Below are positions 45,423-55,224 of a stretch of DNA of 64,000 bases, one piece after another; within the stretch, counting starts at the first letter, position 1; the number at the start of each line of letters is the position of its first letter. Source of the DNA: Aestuariivivens sediminis (GTDB taxonomy: Bacteria; Bacteroidota; Bacteroidia; Flavobacteriales; Flavobacteriaceae); the NCBI RefSeq assembly GCF_022662105.1, contig NZ_JAKMCP010000003.1, positions 741,211 to 805,210 on the forward strand. The letters run 5' to 3'. The notes under the pieces were generated by a model, which saw only the letters and a list, made by a program, of their open reading frames with translations, was not told the origin of the DNA and did no database searches. The position numbers and the translations under genes were made by a program.

Positions 45423-46640
45423 TCAAATTATTTCTCCTACCACAAATGTACTGCCTCCAACAAAAATGAAATCCTTCGAAGACGCTTTGGATAATGCTTC
45501 TTTATACGCTTCGCTTACGGAATTATAAGCTTCACCAAAAATACCATAATCAGCTAGATCGCACTTCAATGTCATAGCCTCTTTACCTCTTGGAATATTT
45601 GGTTTACAAAAATAATAAATGGCCTCCTTCGGCAATATATCTGCAAGGGTACCTATATCTTTATCATTTACGACCCCAAAAACTATATGTAACCTTTCAA
45701 AGGATTCATCTTTTATCTGACGCATCACATAAATCAATCCTTCCCTATTATGACCTGTATCACAAACCACCTTTGGGCGTTTTTTTAAAACATGCCATCG
45801 CCCCAATAACCTTGTATTTCTTACAACATTTTTAAGCCCTTCTTTTAGGTTCGAATCACTTACCTTTAAACCTTTTAATCTTAGTTCTTCAATGGCTTGA
45901 ATTACTGTCTTTATGTTTTTTGTTTGATAGGCTCCTTTTAAATCACTCTTTAACGTCCTTTTAATTTCCTGGTCTGCAAATACTATTTTGGAATTCAGTT
46001 TAACCGCCAAACGCTCAAAAACAGGTTGGGTTTCCGTTTGGGTTTCACCAATTACCACAGTGGTATTGGGTTTTATAATACCTCCTTTTTCATGTGCAAT
46101 TTCCTCTAATGTATTTCCTAAAAACTGGGTGTGTTCCAGGCCAATATTGGTGATTATGGAAATTTCAGGTAAAATAACATTAGTAGAATCCAATCGTCCT
46201 CCTAAACCAACTTCAACAATAGCTATATCTACGCTGTGCTTCGAAAAATAATCGAAGGCCATGCCTACGGTCATTTCGAAAAAAGACAGCTGGTTAACTT
46301 CTAAAAAAGATTGATTTTGCTTTATAAAATCGACAACAAATTGCCGACTAACGGGTACTCCATTAATTTTAATACGTTCCCTGAAATCTTTTAAATGGGG
46401 AGATGTATACAGTCCCACATGATATCCGGCCTCCTGTAAAACCGAAGCGATCATATGGCTGGTGGAACCTTTGCCATTGGTTCCGGCTACATGAACTGAT
46501 TTAAAGTGGCGTTCTGGAAAATTTAAATGCTGAGAGAGTTTAAGGGTATTAGATAAATCTTTTTTTAAAGCCGATGGCCCCTGGCGTTGATACATTGGAA
46601 GTTGCGAGAACATCCAATCAACCGTCTGTTTATAGGTCAT
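45423..46640 (-). CDS. folC: Dihydrofolate synthase / folylpolyglutamate synthase
   Basis: A 405-residue Mur-ligase-related enzyme. The ATP loop GTNGKGST is at 53-60, followed by the metal and folate regions (GLYTSPHLKDFRERI, VEVGLGGRLDSTNV, NIGLEHTQFLG). It attaches glutamate to dihydropteroate and to folates in the cytoplasm. It starts six bases after the tonB-like stop, so it is the last gene of the exbB-exbD-tonB unit. Confidence 0.95.
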   Translation of the reverse strand: MTYKQTVDWMFSQLPMYQRQGPSALKKDLSNTLKLSQHLNFPERHFKSVHVAGTNGKGSTSHMIASVLQEAGYHVGLYTSPHLKDFRERIKINGVPVSRQFVVDFIKQNQSFLEVNQLSFFEMTVGMAFDYFSKHSVDIAIVEVGLGGRLDSTNVILPEISIITNIGLEHTQFLGNTLEEIAHEKGGIIKPNTTVVIGETQTETQPVFERLAVKLNSKIVFADQEIKRTLKSDLKGAYQTKNIKTVIQAIEELRLKGLKVSDSNLKEGLKNVVRNTRLLGRWHVLKKRPKVVCDTGHNREGLIYVMRQIKDESFERLHIVFGVVNDKDIGTLADILPKEAIYYFCKPNIPRGKEAMTLKCDLADYGIFGEAYNSVSEAYKEALSKASSKDFIFVGGSTFVVGEII

Positions 46641-46646
46641 TTTAAA

Positions 46647-47495
46647 CTACTGGCTTAATTTGAAATTAACGCTCACAAATCCAATCTGTCTTGTTGGTGC
46701 TTTGGGGTCTGCAGGCCATTTGTGAGATAACGCTATTTTCTGAGCTGGTTCCAAAAGGCATTGAGCTGTGTTTGTGGTCCCTCGAACACCAGGCAGGGCT
46801 TCAACAACATTTCCATTTTGGTTCACAACAATTTTAACGATAACCATTCCCGATTCGTTGCAGTCCTGTTTCATAGTTTGGTATGATGCACGGCCACGGC
46901 CATTCAATCCATATCCAACACCGCCACTGCCACTACCTTGACCACCGAAATAACTTGGTGCATATGGATCTCCATCCAGTTGGCCTTTATCACCGGTTTT
47001 AGTATCATTACCTTCACTACCAACTTCCGACCCTTCCGATTTGCTAACACCGCCAATAAGTGCATCCAGTTTTTTCTTCTTCTCTTCCTGTTCTCTTTTT
47101 TCCTGAGCTATCCGCTCTGCTTCAGCTTTTGCCTTAGCCTCTGCTATTGCTTTAGCCCTGGCTTCGGCCTCTTTTTGTTTTTTAAGGGCTATCGCCTCTT
47201 CATTTTCCTGGGTTAACACATCCTCCTGGGATTCAGCTGATGGTGCCGGTTGTGATGGGGATACTTCGGGTTGGGATGGTTCCGGTATGTTGTTTTGTTC
47301 TGACTTAACCGGTTGCTTCGGTTGAACGGTACCTCGACCAAAATCGGTAGTTCCAAAATTTACAGCAACTCCATATTCTTCGGGAGGGTCCATGTAAGTG
47401 GTGCCGACAACAAACAATAACAGCAAAAGAATAATCGTTATTAAAGCTGTTAATTTTGCAGAATTTCTTTCATGTTTCGTTTCGAAGTACTTCAT
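46647..47495 (-). CDS. TonB/TolA-like energy transducer
   Basis: A 282-residue protein anchored by one membrane helix (about 14-34). A proline/glutamine-rich stretch (PKQPVKSEQ, PSQPEVSPSQPAPS), a long alanine-lysine-glutamate coiled coil (EARAKAIAEAKAKAEAERIA) and a glycine-rich hinge lead to a C-terminal domain (about 200-282, GMVIVKIVVNQNGNVVEALP) of the TonB family. It carries proton-motive energy from ExbB-ExbD across the periplasm to outer-membrane receptors. The coiled coil also recalls TolA. Its ATG overlaps the exbD stop by one base. Confidence 0.88.
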   Translation of the reverse strand: MKYFETKHERNSAKLTALITIILLLLLFVVGTTYMDPPEEYGVAVNFGTTDFGRGTVQPKQPVKSEQNNIPEPSQPEVSPSQPAPSAESQEDVLTQENEEAIALKKQKEAEARAKAIAEAKAKAEAERIAQEKREQEEKKKKLDALIGGVSKSEGSEVGSEGNDTKTGDKGQLDGDPYAPSYFGGQGSGSGGVGYGLNGRGRASYQTMKQDCNESGMVIVKIVVNQNGNVVEALPGVRGTTNTAQCLLEPAQKIALSHKWPADPKAPTRQIGFVSVNFKLSQ

Positions 47496-47887
47496 TATTT
47501 GGGTTTAACGGCCAATATCACTTTAAATTTATTTCTATTGGCTATGTCCATTACTTTTACGACATTTTCAACAGGCACAGATTTTTCGGCCCTCAATACA
47601 ATGGTCGGCTTATCCTGACCTGCAAGTTTGGCTAACAATTCATTTTCCAACACGCTCTCGCCAACTCTTTGCTGATCAATATAATAGGTGAGATCCCTTT
47701 TAATACTTACCGCCACGGAACGCTTATTTTCGGTCTTGCCACTAGCTTTTGGCAATAAAATATCAATGGCATTGGTCGTAACCAAGGTCGATGCAATCAT
47801 AAAAAATATAAGTAACAAAAAAACAATATCCGTCATGGACGACATATTGAATTCTGGTGTAACTTTATTTCTTCCTCTAAAATTCAT
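47495..47887 (-). CDS. exbD: ExbD/TolR-family biopolymer transport protein
   Basis: 130 residues with a single N-terminal membrane helix. The helix carries the functional aspartate in SSMTDIVFLLLIFFMIAST, and a periplasmic domain ends in VMDIANRNKFKVILAVKPK. It forms the proton channel with ExbB. It begins one base after the exbB stop and overlaps tonB, so the three are translationally linked. Confidence 0.95.
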   Translation of the reverse strand: MNFRGRNKVTPEFNMSSMTDIVFLLLIFFMIASTLVTTNAIDILLPKASGKTENKRSVAVSIKRDLTYYIDQQRVGESVLENELLAKLAGQDKPTIVLRAEKSVPVENVVKVMDIANRNKFKVILAVKPK

Positions 47888-47888
47888 A

Positions 47889-48587
47889 TTATGTAGGCTC
47901 GTTTAAGTGATCCAAAAACTCTAGCGAATTGGCCTCCATTTGATATACGACTTTATCCGTTTTTACCACCAAATGGTTATAGGCCATGTAAGCTACAATA
48001 CCCACAATTAAACCGGCAACCGTTGTGGTCATGGCAGTGTATAATCCACCTGCCAATACATCCATTTCTATGGTTCCTCCAGAATTGGCCAATTCAAATA
48101 TGGCCAAAATCATGCCAATTACGGTACCAAGAAATCCAATCATTGGCGCTGCTCCAGAAATTGTTGCCAAAATACTCACATTCTTTTCTAAGCCATAAAT
48201 CTCTAAACGCCCGGCATTTTCAATAGCGGTATTGATATCTGCCAAAGGCTTTCCTATTCGCGTTATTCCCTTTCCGATTAAACGGGATACCGGAGAATTC
48301 ATCTGTGCACACAGCACCTGTGCCGAATCAATTTTGCCATTGCTCACATAATCCTTAATTTGATTCATAAAGTTAGCATCAACCTTCGATGCCGCTTTTA
48401 TGGCAAACAGGCGTTCAAAATAAATATAGGTTGCCACAACAAGCAATAGGAATAATATTGCAATGATGACCTGACCGGCAACACCACCGCTACTTATTAA
48501 TTCAATAATTGACAATGACTTTTCAACAGATTCTTCCTCTGTCACAACCTCGCCAACCTGGGCATTTTGTATTAGTATATTTAGCAT
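47889..48587 (-). CDS. exbB: MotA/TolQ/ExbB proton channel protein
   Basis: A 232-residue protein with three membrane helices and the family core AAPMIGFLGTVIGMILAIFELANSGG and GGLYTAMTTTVAGLIVGIVAYMAYN. With ExbD it converts the proton gradient into movement of TonB. It is the first gene of the exbB-exbD-tonB-folC unit. A 154-base gap to nhaD upstream leaves room for a promoter. Confidence 0.94.
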   Translation of the reverse strand: MLNILIQNAQVGEVVTEEESVEKSLSIIELISSGGVAGQVIIAILFLLLVVATYIYFERLFAIKAASKVDANFMNQIKDYVSNGKIDSAQVLCAQMNSPVSRLIGKGITRIGKPLADINTAIENAGRLEIYGLEKNVSILATISGAAPMIGFLGTVIGMILAIFELANSGGTIEMDVLAGGLYTAMTTTVAGLIVGIVAYMAYNHLVVKTDKVVYQMEANSLEFLDHLNEPT

Positions 48588-48741
48588 AAATTAAATGTAT
48601 TATTGCAACTGTATAACGTATCTTTTTTTGCTAAAGTATAATAAAAATAGTTTTCAACTATATTTAAGCACACTTTCTTATAGTAAAAAAGATCAGTCCT
48701 TATCAACTAATCTTTTATTGTATAATAATATATCTTGCTTG

Positions 48742-50148
48742 TTAAAATAAGGTTCTGGTAAACATAAAAGCTGCTGCTCCCACAAGAAATCCTACCAAGG
48801 CCAACCATGCAATTTTTCGTAAGTACCAGAAAAAATTAATTTTTTCCATTCCCATTGCTACAACGCCAGCCGCCGAACCAATGATAAGCATACTTCCTCC
48901 TGTACCCGCTGAATAGGCAATGAAATGCCAAAGTTCATTATCTATAGGTTCATGAAACATCCCCAAACTGGCAGCTACCAGAGGCACATTATCAATGACA
49001 GCTGAAGCTACCCCAAGAAGAAGTACTACGATATCTGAAACTCCGCCTTGAGGTTCATATGAATAATGCAATTCCGTACCTAACATGGGCATAGTTTCTT
49101 GCAAAATGCCGGCAAAATCAAATAATATTCCCAATGATTCCAAAGAGGCTACGGCCATTAAAATTCCCAAGAAAAACAATATACTAGGCAACTCAATTTT
49201 GGACAACGAATAATGGACCGGACTATGATGTGCATGGGCATCACTTTCTTCTGAATGAAATTGGGTCATACTGAAGTTTGAATTACTATAAATTTCGGCA
49301 AAAACAGCAACAACGCCCAAAGACAGCATCATACCAACATATGGTGGTAAATGGGTTATCATTTTAAATATGGGAACAAAGACAATCGCCCCCAATCCCA
49401 AATACAGCATGGTACTGCTAAACTTGGACTTACTCACTTCCTGGGTATCATCAACCTCCAAATCACCCTTAAAAGCAGGTAAAAAAGAAGCGATTAACGA
49501 TGGTATCGCCATACACAAAAAAGAGGGAAAAAACAGATAGCCTATTAAGTGCCCTGTGGTAACTTTTTTGCCAATCCATAACATGGTTGTCGTTACATCT
49601 CCGATTGGAGACCAGGCTCCCCCGGCATTCGCCGCTATTATTATTAATCCCGCATACCATAACCTCACATCTCTATCTTTAACTATTTTTTGTAAAATGG
49701 AAATAAGTACAATCGTTGCTGTAAGATTGTCAATTATGGCAGAAAGAATAAAGGCCAAGATGGAAAAAATCCATAGGATTTTAACCTTATTCTTTGTTTT
49801 TACAAAACTTTTAATTGTAGAAAACCCATCAAAATAATCAATAATTTCGACAATCGTCATGGCACCTAAAAGAAAAACCAGTATTTCCGAGGTTTTACCC
49901 AAATGATGCAGCAGGGTCTCCTCCATAAGGTCCATCTTTTCTTGATAGTTCATCAATCCAAAACTTTCCAACAAATTATGCTCACCGGAATCGAACCATT
50001 GTGCAAAACTATCTAATCCAAAGGCTATTAATGCCCAACATAGAGCCATCATTATCAAAGCTGGAATCAGCTTGTCTATTCTTAAACTATGTTCTAAGGT
50101 TATGGCTAAATACCCCATGGCGAATACCAAAATAATTGCTGCTTCCAT
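48742..50148 (-). CDS. nhaD: NhaD-family sodium:proton antiporter
   Basis: A 468-residue membrane protein with about 12 hydrophobic segments and NhaD-type motifs: AIIDNLTATIVLISIL, AANAGGAWSPIGDVTTTMLWIGK, ASAVIDNVPLVAASLGMF, GTGGSMLIIGSAAG. It exports Na+ for H+ and supports salt and alkaline tolerance, as expected of a marine flavobacterium. It follows the amino-acid dehydrogenase by seven bases and is co-transcribed with it. Confidence 0.95.
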   Translation of the reverse strand: MEAAIILVFAMGYLAITLEHSLRIDKLIPALIMMALCWALIAFGLDSFAQWFDSGEHNLLESFGLMNYQEKMDLMEETLLHHLGKTSEILVFLLGAMTIVEIIDYFDGFSTIKSFVKTKNKVKILWIFSILAFILSAIIDNLTATIVLISILQKIVKDRDVRLWYAGLIIIAANAGGAWSPIGDVTTTMLWIGKKVTTGHLIGYLFFPSFLCMAIPSLIASFLPAFKGDLEVDDTQEVSKSKFSSTMLYLGLGAIVFVPIFKMITHLPPYVGMMLSLGVVAVFAEIYSNSNFSMTQFHSEESDAHAHHSPVHYSLSKIELPSILFFLGILMAVASLESLGILFDFAGILQETMPMLGTELHYSYEPQGGVSDIVVLLLGVASAVIDNVPLVAASLGMFHEPIDNELWHFIAYSAGTGGSMLIIGSAAGVVAMGMEKINFFWYLRKIAWLALVGFLVGAAAFMFTRTLF

Positions 50149-50155
50149 ATGCTCT

Positions 50156-51382
50156 TTAAATTAATTGACTAAGTGCTATTTCAAAAGCTGTTGCACTAAG
50201 TCCTTGTTTAGATTTATTTTTATTGTATACTTTTTCTAATGCCTGTCTAATTCTATTTGAGGTATCATTAAAAATGGCTTCATCAGTCATCTGCACCCTA
50301 CGTTCCATAAAATAGGCAAATACCCGTGCCATCCCACAATTGGAAATAAAATCTGGAATCAAACTCACCTTGTAGTCCGTATGTTCCATTATGGGTCCAA
50401 AAAAAATTTCCTTGTCCGCAAATGGTACATTCGCTCCACAGGATATCACTTCCAAACCACTATCTATCATTTCATCAATTTGATGAATGGTAATTAATCT
50501 TGAAGCGGCGCAAGGGGCAAATATTTCAGTTTTAATTGACCAAATTTCCTCATTTATCTCTTCAAACGGAATTAAAATATCGCTCTCTAATGTATTACCT
50601 TTTTTCGCAAGAAACAAGTTACTGATATCTTCAAATGAAAATCCTTCCACATTAATTAGCCCTCCAACGCTATCAATGATGCCAACAATTTTAGCTCCCA
50701 TTTGTGATAAATAAAAAGCTGCCGCCGCACCAACATTACCAAAGCCTTGAACCACAGCTCGTTTACCTTTCACGGTACCACCATAAATGTTATAATACTG
50801 CTTTACAGCCTCAGCTACTCCAAAACCCGTTATCATATCGGCAATGGTATATTTTCTTGTGACATCGGGTGAATAAAGTGGGTTTTCTATAACTTTTATA
50901 ACCCCCTGTCTCAATTGTCCTATTCTGTTAATTTTATCGGCTTCAGTTGGTTTGAAATACCCATTAAAAACACCCTCTTGTGGATGCCAAACACCGCTTT
51001 CCTCGGTAATTGGAATCACCTCATGGGTTTCGTCAACGTTTAGATCCCCACCCGTTCCATAATAACTCTTCAGTAATGGAGATACCACTGCATACCATCG
51101 TTCGAGTACTCCTTTTTTTCGAGGATCCTTGGGATTAAAATTGATACCGGATTTCGCACCGCCAATCGGAGGTCCGGACACGGTAAACTTTATTTCCATT
51201 GTTTTGGCCAAAGAAAGCACCTCATTCATATCCAATCCCTCACGCATGCGCGTACCGCCTCCTGCCGCACCACCTCGAAGGGAATTAATAACAACCCACC
51301 CTTCGGCTTCAGTTTCAGCATCTTTCCAATTAAAAACAATTTCGGGAGGTTTTTTTTCATATTTTTTTAATAATTCCTTCAT
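50156..51382 (-). CDS. Glu/Leu/Phe/Val dehydrogenase family protein
   Basis: A 408-residue amino-acid dehydrogenase. GPPIGGAKSGINF carries the substrate lysine, GTGGDLNVDE the catalytic aspartate, and VVQGFGNVGAAAAFYL the NAD(P) Rossmann loop. It deaminates an amino acid oxidatively to the 2-oxo acid and ammonia. Sequence alone does not decide between glutamate and branched-chain substrates, so I give no symbol. anmK lies upstream and nhaD downstream. Confidence 0.92.
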   Translation of the reverse strand: MKELLKKYEKKPPEIVFNWKDAETEAEGWVVINSLRGGAAGGGTRMREGLDMNEVLSLAKTMEIKFTVSGPPIGGAKSGINFNPKDPRKKGVLERWYAVVSPLLKSYYGTGGDLNVDETHEVIPITEESGVWHPQEGVFNGYFKPTEADKINRIGQLRQGVIKVIENPLYSPDVTRKYTIADMITGFGVAEAVKQYYNIYGGTVKGKRAVVQGFGNVGAAAAFYLSQMGAKIVGIIDSVGGLINVEGFSFEDISNLFLAKKGNTLESDILIPFEEINEEIWSIKTEIFAPCAASRLITIHQIDEMIDSGLEVISCGANVPFADKEIFFGPIMEHTDYKVSLIPDFISNCGMARVFAYFMERRVQMTDEAIFNDTSNRIRQALEKVYNKNKSKQGLSATAFEIALSQLI

Positions 51383-51494
51383 TTCTAGTTAGGTGTTAAA
51401 TCTTGGTTTAGCTTAAATTTAATGTCAAATTCGAGAATATGGAGTGTAGCTAAAGTTGGGTCATACTAAAAATGAATTTTGAATTATAAAGTAA

Positions 51495-51502
51495 CAAATA
51501 TA
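51495..51502 (-). promoter_or_regulatory. Candidate -7 box for the dehydrogenase-nhaD unit
   Basis: CAAATATA is TATATTTG on the minus strand, 113 bases upstream of the dehydrogenase ATG. It would give a leader of about 105 bases. Confidence 0.3.
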
Positions 51503-51539
51503 GAAAACTAAAGTTTTAAAGATTAAATTAATCCCAATT

Positions 51540-52604
51540 TTATGGGTGAAATATGCGACCGGAACTGTGGTTCTTGCTAGCTCCTGTAACACTTTTTAGG
51601 CAGTTGACTTCATTTCTCAGCCTAAGGACACCAAGTAGAGCAAAGATCAGTGCTTCCTTAAATTCAATGATGTACTGGGAAGGAATAACAATTTTTCCGT
51701 TTGAATAATTTTTAATCCTGTCCATCAAGTACGTGTTATACACGCCTCCACCTGTTACTAAAATTGAAGATTGGTTTACTTCATTGATTTCATTAGATAT
51801 CTGCATGGCTATATGCTCACAAAAGGTTTTTAAAACATCTTTAACGCCCAACTTAAAAGCATCAATTAAAGGAAAAACATGAGACACAACCCATTCCAAT
51901 CCTAAAGATTTTGGGTACAATTGTTTATAAAATTCGAGGTGATTTAACTGCGTTAACAATTCGGTATTTAAAATTCCTTTAGAGGCTATATTACCCTTAT
52001 CATCAAATTCTTGACCTAACCTTTTTACATAGTGATTTAATACAATATTCACCGGACATATATCATATGCTATCCTGCTTTTGTTTACATCCGTAGATAT
52101 ATTGGCAAATCCTCCAAGATTTAAACAATAATCATAATCAGAAAATAAGAGTTTATCCCCAATGGGCACCAGCGGAGCACCCTCTCCTCCCAATTCGACA
52201 TCTCCAACCCTAAAATCACAGACCACTGTTTTTTTCAATACCTTTGAAAGGGTGGGTAAATTTCCAATTTGATAAGTCAATTTTTCTTCCGGTCTATGTA
52301 AAGCGGTGTGTCCATGGGAGCATATGGCATCAATGGATGTTATCGTATACTTATCAATAAATTCTTCTATGGTTTTAGCCAATAAATAAGTGTATTCCTT
52401 GTCAATTTGTCTTAACTGTTCCAGATCATAAGAGACTAAATCTACTAATTTATCATGCCATAGCTTATCATAGCTTACCGTTTGGGCATGAATGATATCA
52501 AAATTGCAGTTGTTGTTCATATCGAACTTAACATAAACTAAATCGATACCGTCCAAAGACGTCCCCGACATAACTCCAATAACATGGTATACAGGTTTTA
52601 TCAT
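51540..52604 (-). CDS. anmK: Anhydro-N-acetylmuramic acid kinase
   Basis: 354 residues from the ATG at 52604; the frame reaches 52622, but the family begins just before VIGVMSGTSLDGIDL. That phosphate loop, GEGAPLVPIGD and LVTGGGVYNTYL identify AnmK, which converts anhydroMurNAc plus ATP to MurNAc-6-phosphate in cell-wall recycling. It diverges from the acyl-CoA dehydrogenase gene. Confidence 0.94.
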   Translation of the reverse strand: MIKPVYHVIGVMSGTSLDGIDLVYVKFDMNNNCNFDIIHAQTVSYDKLWHDKLVDLVSYDLEQLRQIDKEYTYLLAKTIEEFIDKYTITSIDAICSHGHTALHRPEEKLTYQIGNLPTLSKVLKKTVVCDFRVGDVELGGEGAPLVPIGDKLLFSDYDYCLNLGGFANISTDVNKSRIAYDICPVNIVLNHYVKRLGQEFDDKGNIASKGILNTELLTQLNHLEFYKQLYPKSLGLEWVVSHVFPLIDAFKLGVKDVLKTFCEHIAMQISNEINEVNQSSILVTGGGVYNTYLMDRIKNYSNGKIVIPSQYIIEFKEALIFALLGVLRLRNEVNCLKSVTGASKNHSSGRIFHP

Positions 52605-52651
52605 ATTAAGTAAAACTAGCAAATTTTATTAAAAAAAACGCATTAAAATAG

Positions 52652-52659
52652 TATATTTG
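52652..52659 (+). promoter_or_regulatory. -7 promoter box for the acyl-CoA dehydrogenase gene
   Basis: TATATTTG matches TAnnTTTG, 37 bases before the ATG at 52697. Confidence 0.45.
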
Positions 52660-52696
52660 CTAGTATATTTTATCATATTAATAATTTTAATGCGTT

Positions 52697-53839
52697 ATGG
52701 ATTTCCATCTTTCAGAAGAACATATGATGATTCGCGATGCTGCTCGTGATTTCGCCCAAACGGAATTGTTATCAGGGGTTATTGAACGTGACAATAAACA
52801 ACATTTCCCTGATGAATTAGTTAAAAAAATGGGGCAACTTGGATTTATGGGCATCATGGTAGACCCTCAATATGGAGGTAGTGGTATGGATACCATTTCC
52901 TATGTTCTTATTATGGAAGAATTGTCGAAAGTAGATGCTTCAGCCTCAGTCATTGTTTCCGTTAACAACTCTCTCGTTTGTTATGGACTTGAAGCTTATG
53001 GGAGTGAAGAACAAAAGCAAAAATACCTCACCAAACTGTCCACCGGTGAATATATAGGTGCTTTTTGTTTGAGTGAACCCGAAGCTGGAAGCGATGCCAC
53101 CTCGCAAAAGACCATGGCCATTGATAATGGTGACCATTATATTATTAATGGGACTAAAAACTGGATAACCAATGGCGGAAGGGCCGATGTATATATCGTA
53201 ATCGCTCAAACAGATCGGGATAAAGGTTCTCATGGCATTAATGCTTTTATTGTGGAAAGCGGTACAGAAGGATTTCATGTAGGTCCCAAGGAAGACAAGT
53301 TAGGCATTCGCGGCAGTGACACTCATACGCTCCAATTTAATGATGTAAAAATCCCTAAAGAAAATAGAATTGGACCAAATGGTTCCGGATTTAGGTTTGC
53401 CATGAAAACCCTATCCGGAGGACGTATCGGCATTGCATCTCAAGCCTTGGGCATTGCCCAAGGTGCCTACGAATTGGCCTTAAAATATTCTAAAGAACGT
53501 AAAGCATTTGGTACCGAAATCTGCAATCATCAAGCCATTGCATTCAAATTGGCTGACATGTATACCGCTATTGAAGCGGCTAGATTATTGGTCTTTAAAG
53601 CCGCAAAAGATAAAGACAATGGTCATGATTACGACAGGTCTAGTGCCGTGGCCAAGCTCTATGCCTCAAAAATTGCTATGGAGACCTCTGTTGAAGCTGT
53701 ACAAATCCATGGTGGTAATGGATTTGTAAAAGACTATCATGTAGAGCGGCTCATGAGGGATGCTAAAATCACTCAAATATATGAAGGCACCTCTGAAATC
53801 CAGAAGATTGTAATCTCGAGAAGTATTTTGAGAGATTAA
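52697..53839 (+). CDS. Acyl-CoA dehydrogenase
   Basis: A 380-residue flavoenzyme that oxidises an acyl-CoA to the 2-enoyl-CoA and passes electrons to ETF. Signatures: FCLSEPEAGSDATSQKT (FAD and substrate), NGTKNWITNG, and IYEGTSEIQ near the C-terminus with the catalytic glutamate typical of short-chain and branched-chain types. The last codons (VISRSILRD and stop) are the first copy of a 42-bp tandem repeat that continues past the gene. Confidence 0.94.
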   Translation: MDFHLSEEHMMIRDAARDFAQTELLSGVIERDNKQHFPDELVKKMGQLGFMGIMVDPQYGGSGMDTISYVLIMEELSKVDASASVIVSVNNSLVCYGLEAYGSEEQKQKYLTKLSTGEYIGAFCLSEPEAGSDATSQKTMAIDNGDHYIINGTKNWITNGGRADVYIVIAQTDRDKGSHGINAFIVESGTEGFHVGPKEDKLGIRGSDTHTLQFNDVKIPKENRIGPNGSGFRFAMKTLSGGRIGIASQALGIAQGAYELALKYSKERKAFGTEICNHQAIAFKLADMYTAIEAARLLVFKAAKDKDNGHDYDRSSAVAKLYASKIAMETSVEAVQIHGGNGFVKDYHVERLMRDAKITQIYEGTSEIQKIVISRSILRD

Positions 53840-53965
53840 AATATGTTTTTTGTAATCTCGAGAAGTATTTTGAGAGATTAAAATATGTTTTTGGTAATCT
53901 CGAGACCTATTTTGAGAGATTAAAATATGTTTTTGGTAATCTCGAGACCTATTTTGAGAGATTAT
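53811..53965 (+). repeat. Four 42-bp tandem repeats starting in the acyl-CoA dehydrogenase 3' end
   Basis: Copies start at 53811, 53853, 53895 and 53937 (the last partial), each 42 bases apart. Each begins TAATCTCGAG and holds a 7-bp inverted repeat TAATCTC / GAGATTA. Copies 1-2 have AAGT and copies 3-4 ACCT after TCTCGAG. Copy 1 codes for the last residues of the enzyme, so the 3' end of the gene has been duplicated. The period is a multiple of three and the TAA stop is kept in copies 1-3; copy 4 diverges to GATTATAA. Confidence 0.92.
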
Positions 53966-54226
53966 AATGACCTATATAGAATCTCAACTAACTATAACAC
54001 CTCCTCCTTTGTTAGACGGATAAATTTGGTTTGGGCTCAATTATTTTTTTTCTATCTTTATAACGAATTAATGGTTATTACATTTTTTAAAATCATTCTT
54101 CCTTGATTGTAAATCATTGACCGAAATGATTTTAATGCCCGGAATTCCTACCTAACAACTACTTTTATGTTTGGTATGATGGTAAAGCCCAAGTGATACC
54201 AATTATCTGCTAAAAAAACAAACATT
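53966..54226. other. Spacer before the cupredoxin-like lipoprotein gene
   Basis: About 260 AT-rich bases without a gene. A near-match to the promoter box (TATCTTTA near 54053) could drive the downstream cluster. Confidence 0.35.
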
Positions 54227-55159
54227 ATGAAATTAAAGATTTTAACCTTTCTCGTCGCAATTGTAATTATAAGCTGTAAATCTGATAAAAAAGAAAAAGA
54301 AGATTATGCCACAATTAACAAGGAGAAAAAGGATTATATTGAAGTGGTCACCAATGTTATGGATTTCGTAACTGTAGATACCATAAAATCCGGTTGGAAT
54401 ACCTTTAAATACATCAACAAATCCAACGAACCCCATTTTATTTTACTTGACGATTATCCGGAAGGCAAAACCTTGGATACTATTAAAGCCCGTGTAATGC
54501 CTGCATTCGACAAGGGTATGGCATTTATTATGGAAGGAGATATGGATGCGGCCATGGGCGCCTTCGGGGAACTTCCGAAATGGTTTCCAGAAGTCAAATT
54601 TGTAGGCGGGACCGGTTTAATCTCACCAAAACGGGAAACCATTATGACCGTGAATTTAGAACCTGGTCCTCATATCATGGAATGTTATGTAAAAATGGCT
54701 AATGGCATGTTCCATGTTTCCATGGGAATGGTAAAGGAACTCTTTGTTTTGGAAGAAGACAGTGGTAATGAACCACCAGAATCCGATATAAACATTACAA
54801 TATCCAGCACCGAAGGTATCACTTATACCGGGGAGATTTTAAAAGGGAGTCATATCATTTCCGTACATTATAAAGACCAATCGGTTTACGAGAATTTCGT
54901 AGGGCATGATGTTAATTTGGTAAAACTCGATGACACTGCAAATTTAGAGGACTTGGAAGCCTGGATGGATTGGATGAACCCTAAAGGATTAATAACCCCC
55001 ACACCCACGGGTGTGACATTTTTGGGTGGTGTTAATAATGGCTTACCGGGAAGCACGCATTATTTCGAAGTGGATCTCGATCCCGGAAATTATGCCTTTA
55101 TCTCCGAAGTTCCTAAAGCTAGTTCTAAAGGCTTGCTTAAAACATTTACTGTAGATTAA
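54227..55159 (+). CDS. Cupredoxin-like lipoprotein, copy 1
   Basis: A 310-residue lipoprotein (signal MKLKILTFLVAIVIISC, lipid cysteine 17). Residues about 45-175 look like a cupredoxin fold: GWNTFKYINKSNEPHFILLDDYPEG, then PGPHIMECYVKMANG and FHVSMGMVKELFV. His70, Cys153, His163 and Met167 are placed as type 1 copper ligands would be, and all four are kept in the neighbouring paralogue. The second half (about 185-310) is a similar beta domain (LDPGNYAFISEVP, KGLLKTFTVD) without the cysteine. An electron carrier for the dehydrogenase-cytochrome downstream is inferred. I recognise no named family. Confidence 0.65.
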   Translation: MKLKILTFLVAIVIISCKSDKKEKEDYATINKEKKDYIEVVTNVMDFVTVDTIKSGWNTFKYINKSNEPHFILLDDYPEGKTLDTIKARVMPAFDKGMAFIMEGDMDAAMGAFGELPKWFPEVKFVGGTGLISPKRETIMTVNLEPGPHIMECYVKMANGMFHVSMGMVKELFVLEEDSGNEPPESDINITISSTEGITYTGEILKGSHIISVHYKDQSVYENFVGHDVNLVKLDDTANLEDLEAWMDWMNPKGLITPTPTGVTFLGGVNNGLPGSTHYFEVDLDPGNYAFISEVPKASSKGLLKTFTVD

Positions 55160-55224
55160 GTTAATTAAAGGTCAAACCAAACCACTAGGGCACTTATGCC
55201 TACTTGGTATTTACAATCTAAATT

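Noticed and set aside
53811..53965. CRISPR array
   Set aside because: The 42-bp units are contiguous with no unique spacers, and the first copy is coding sequence.
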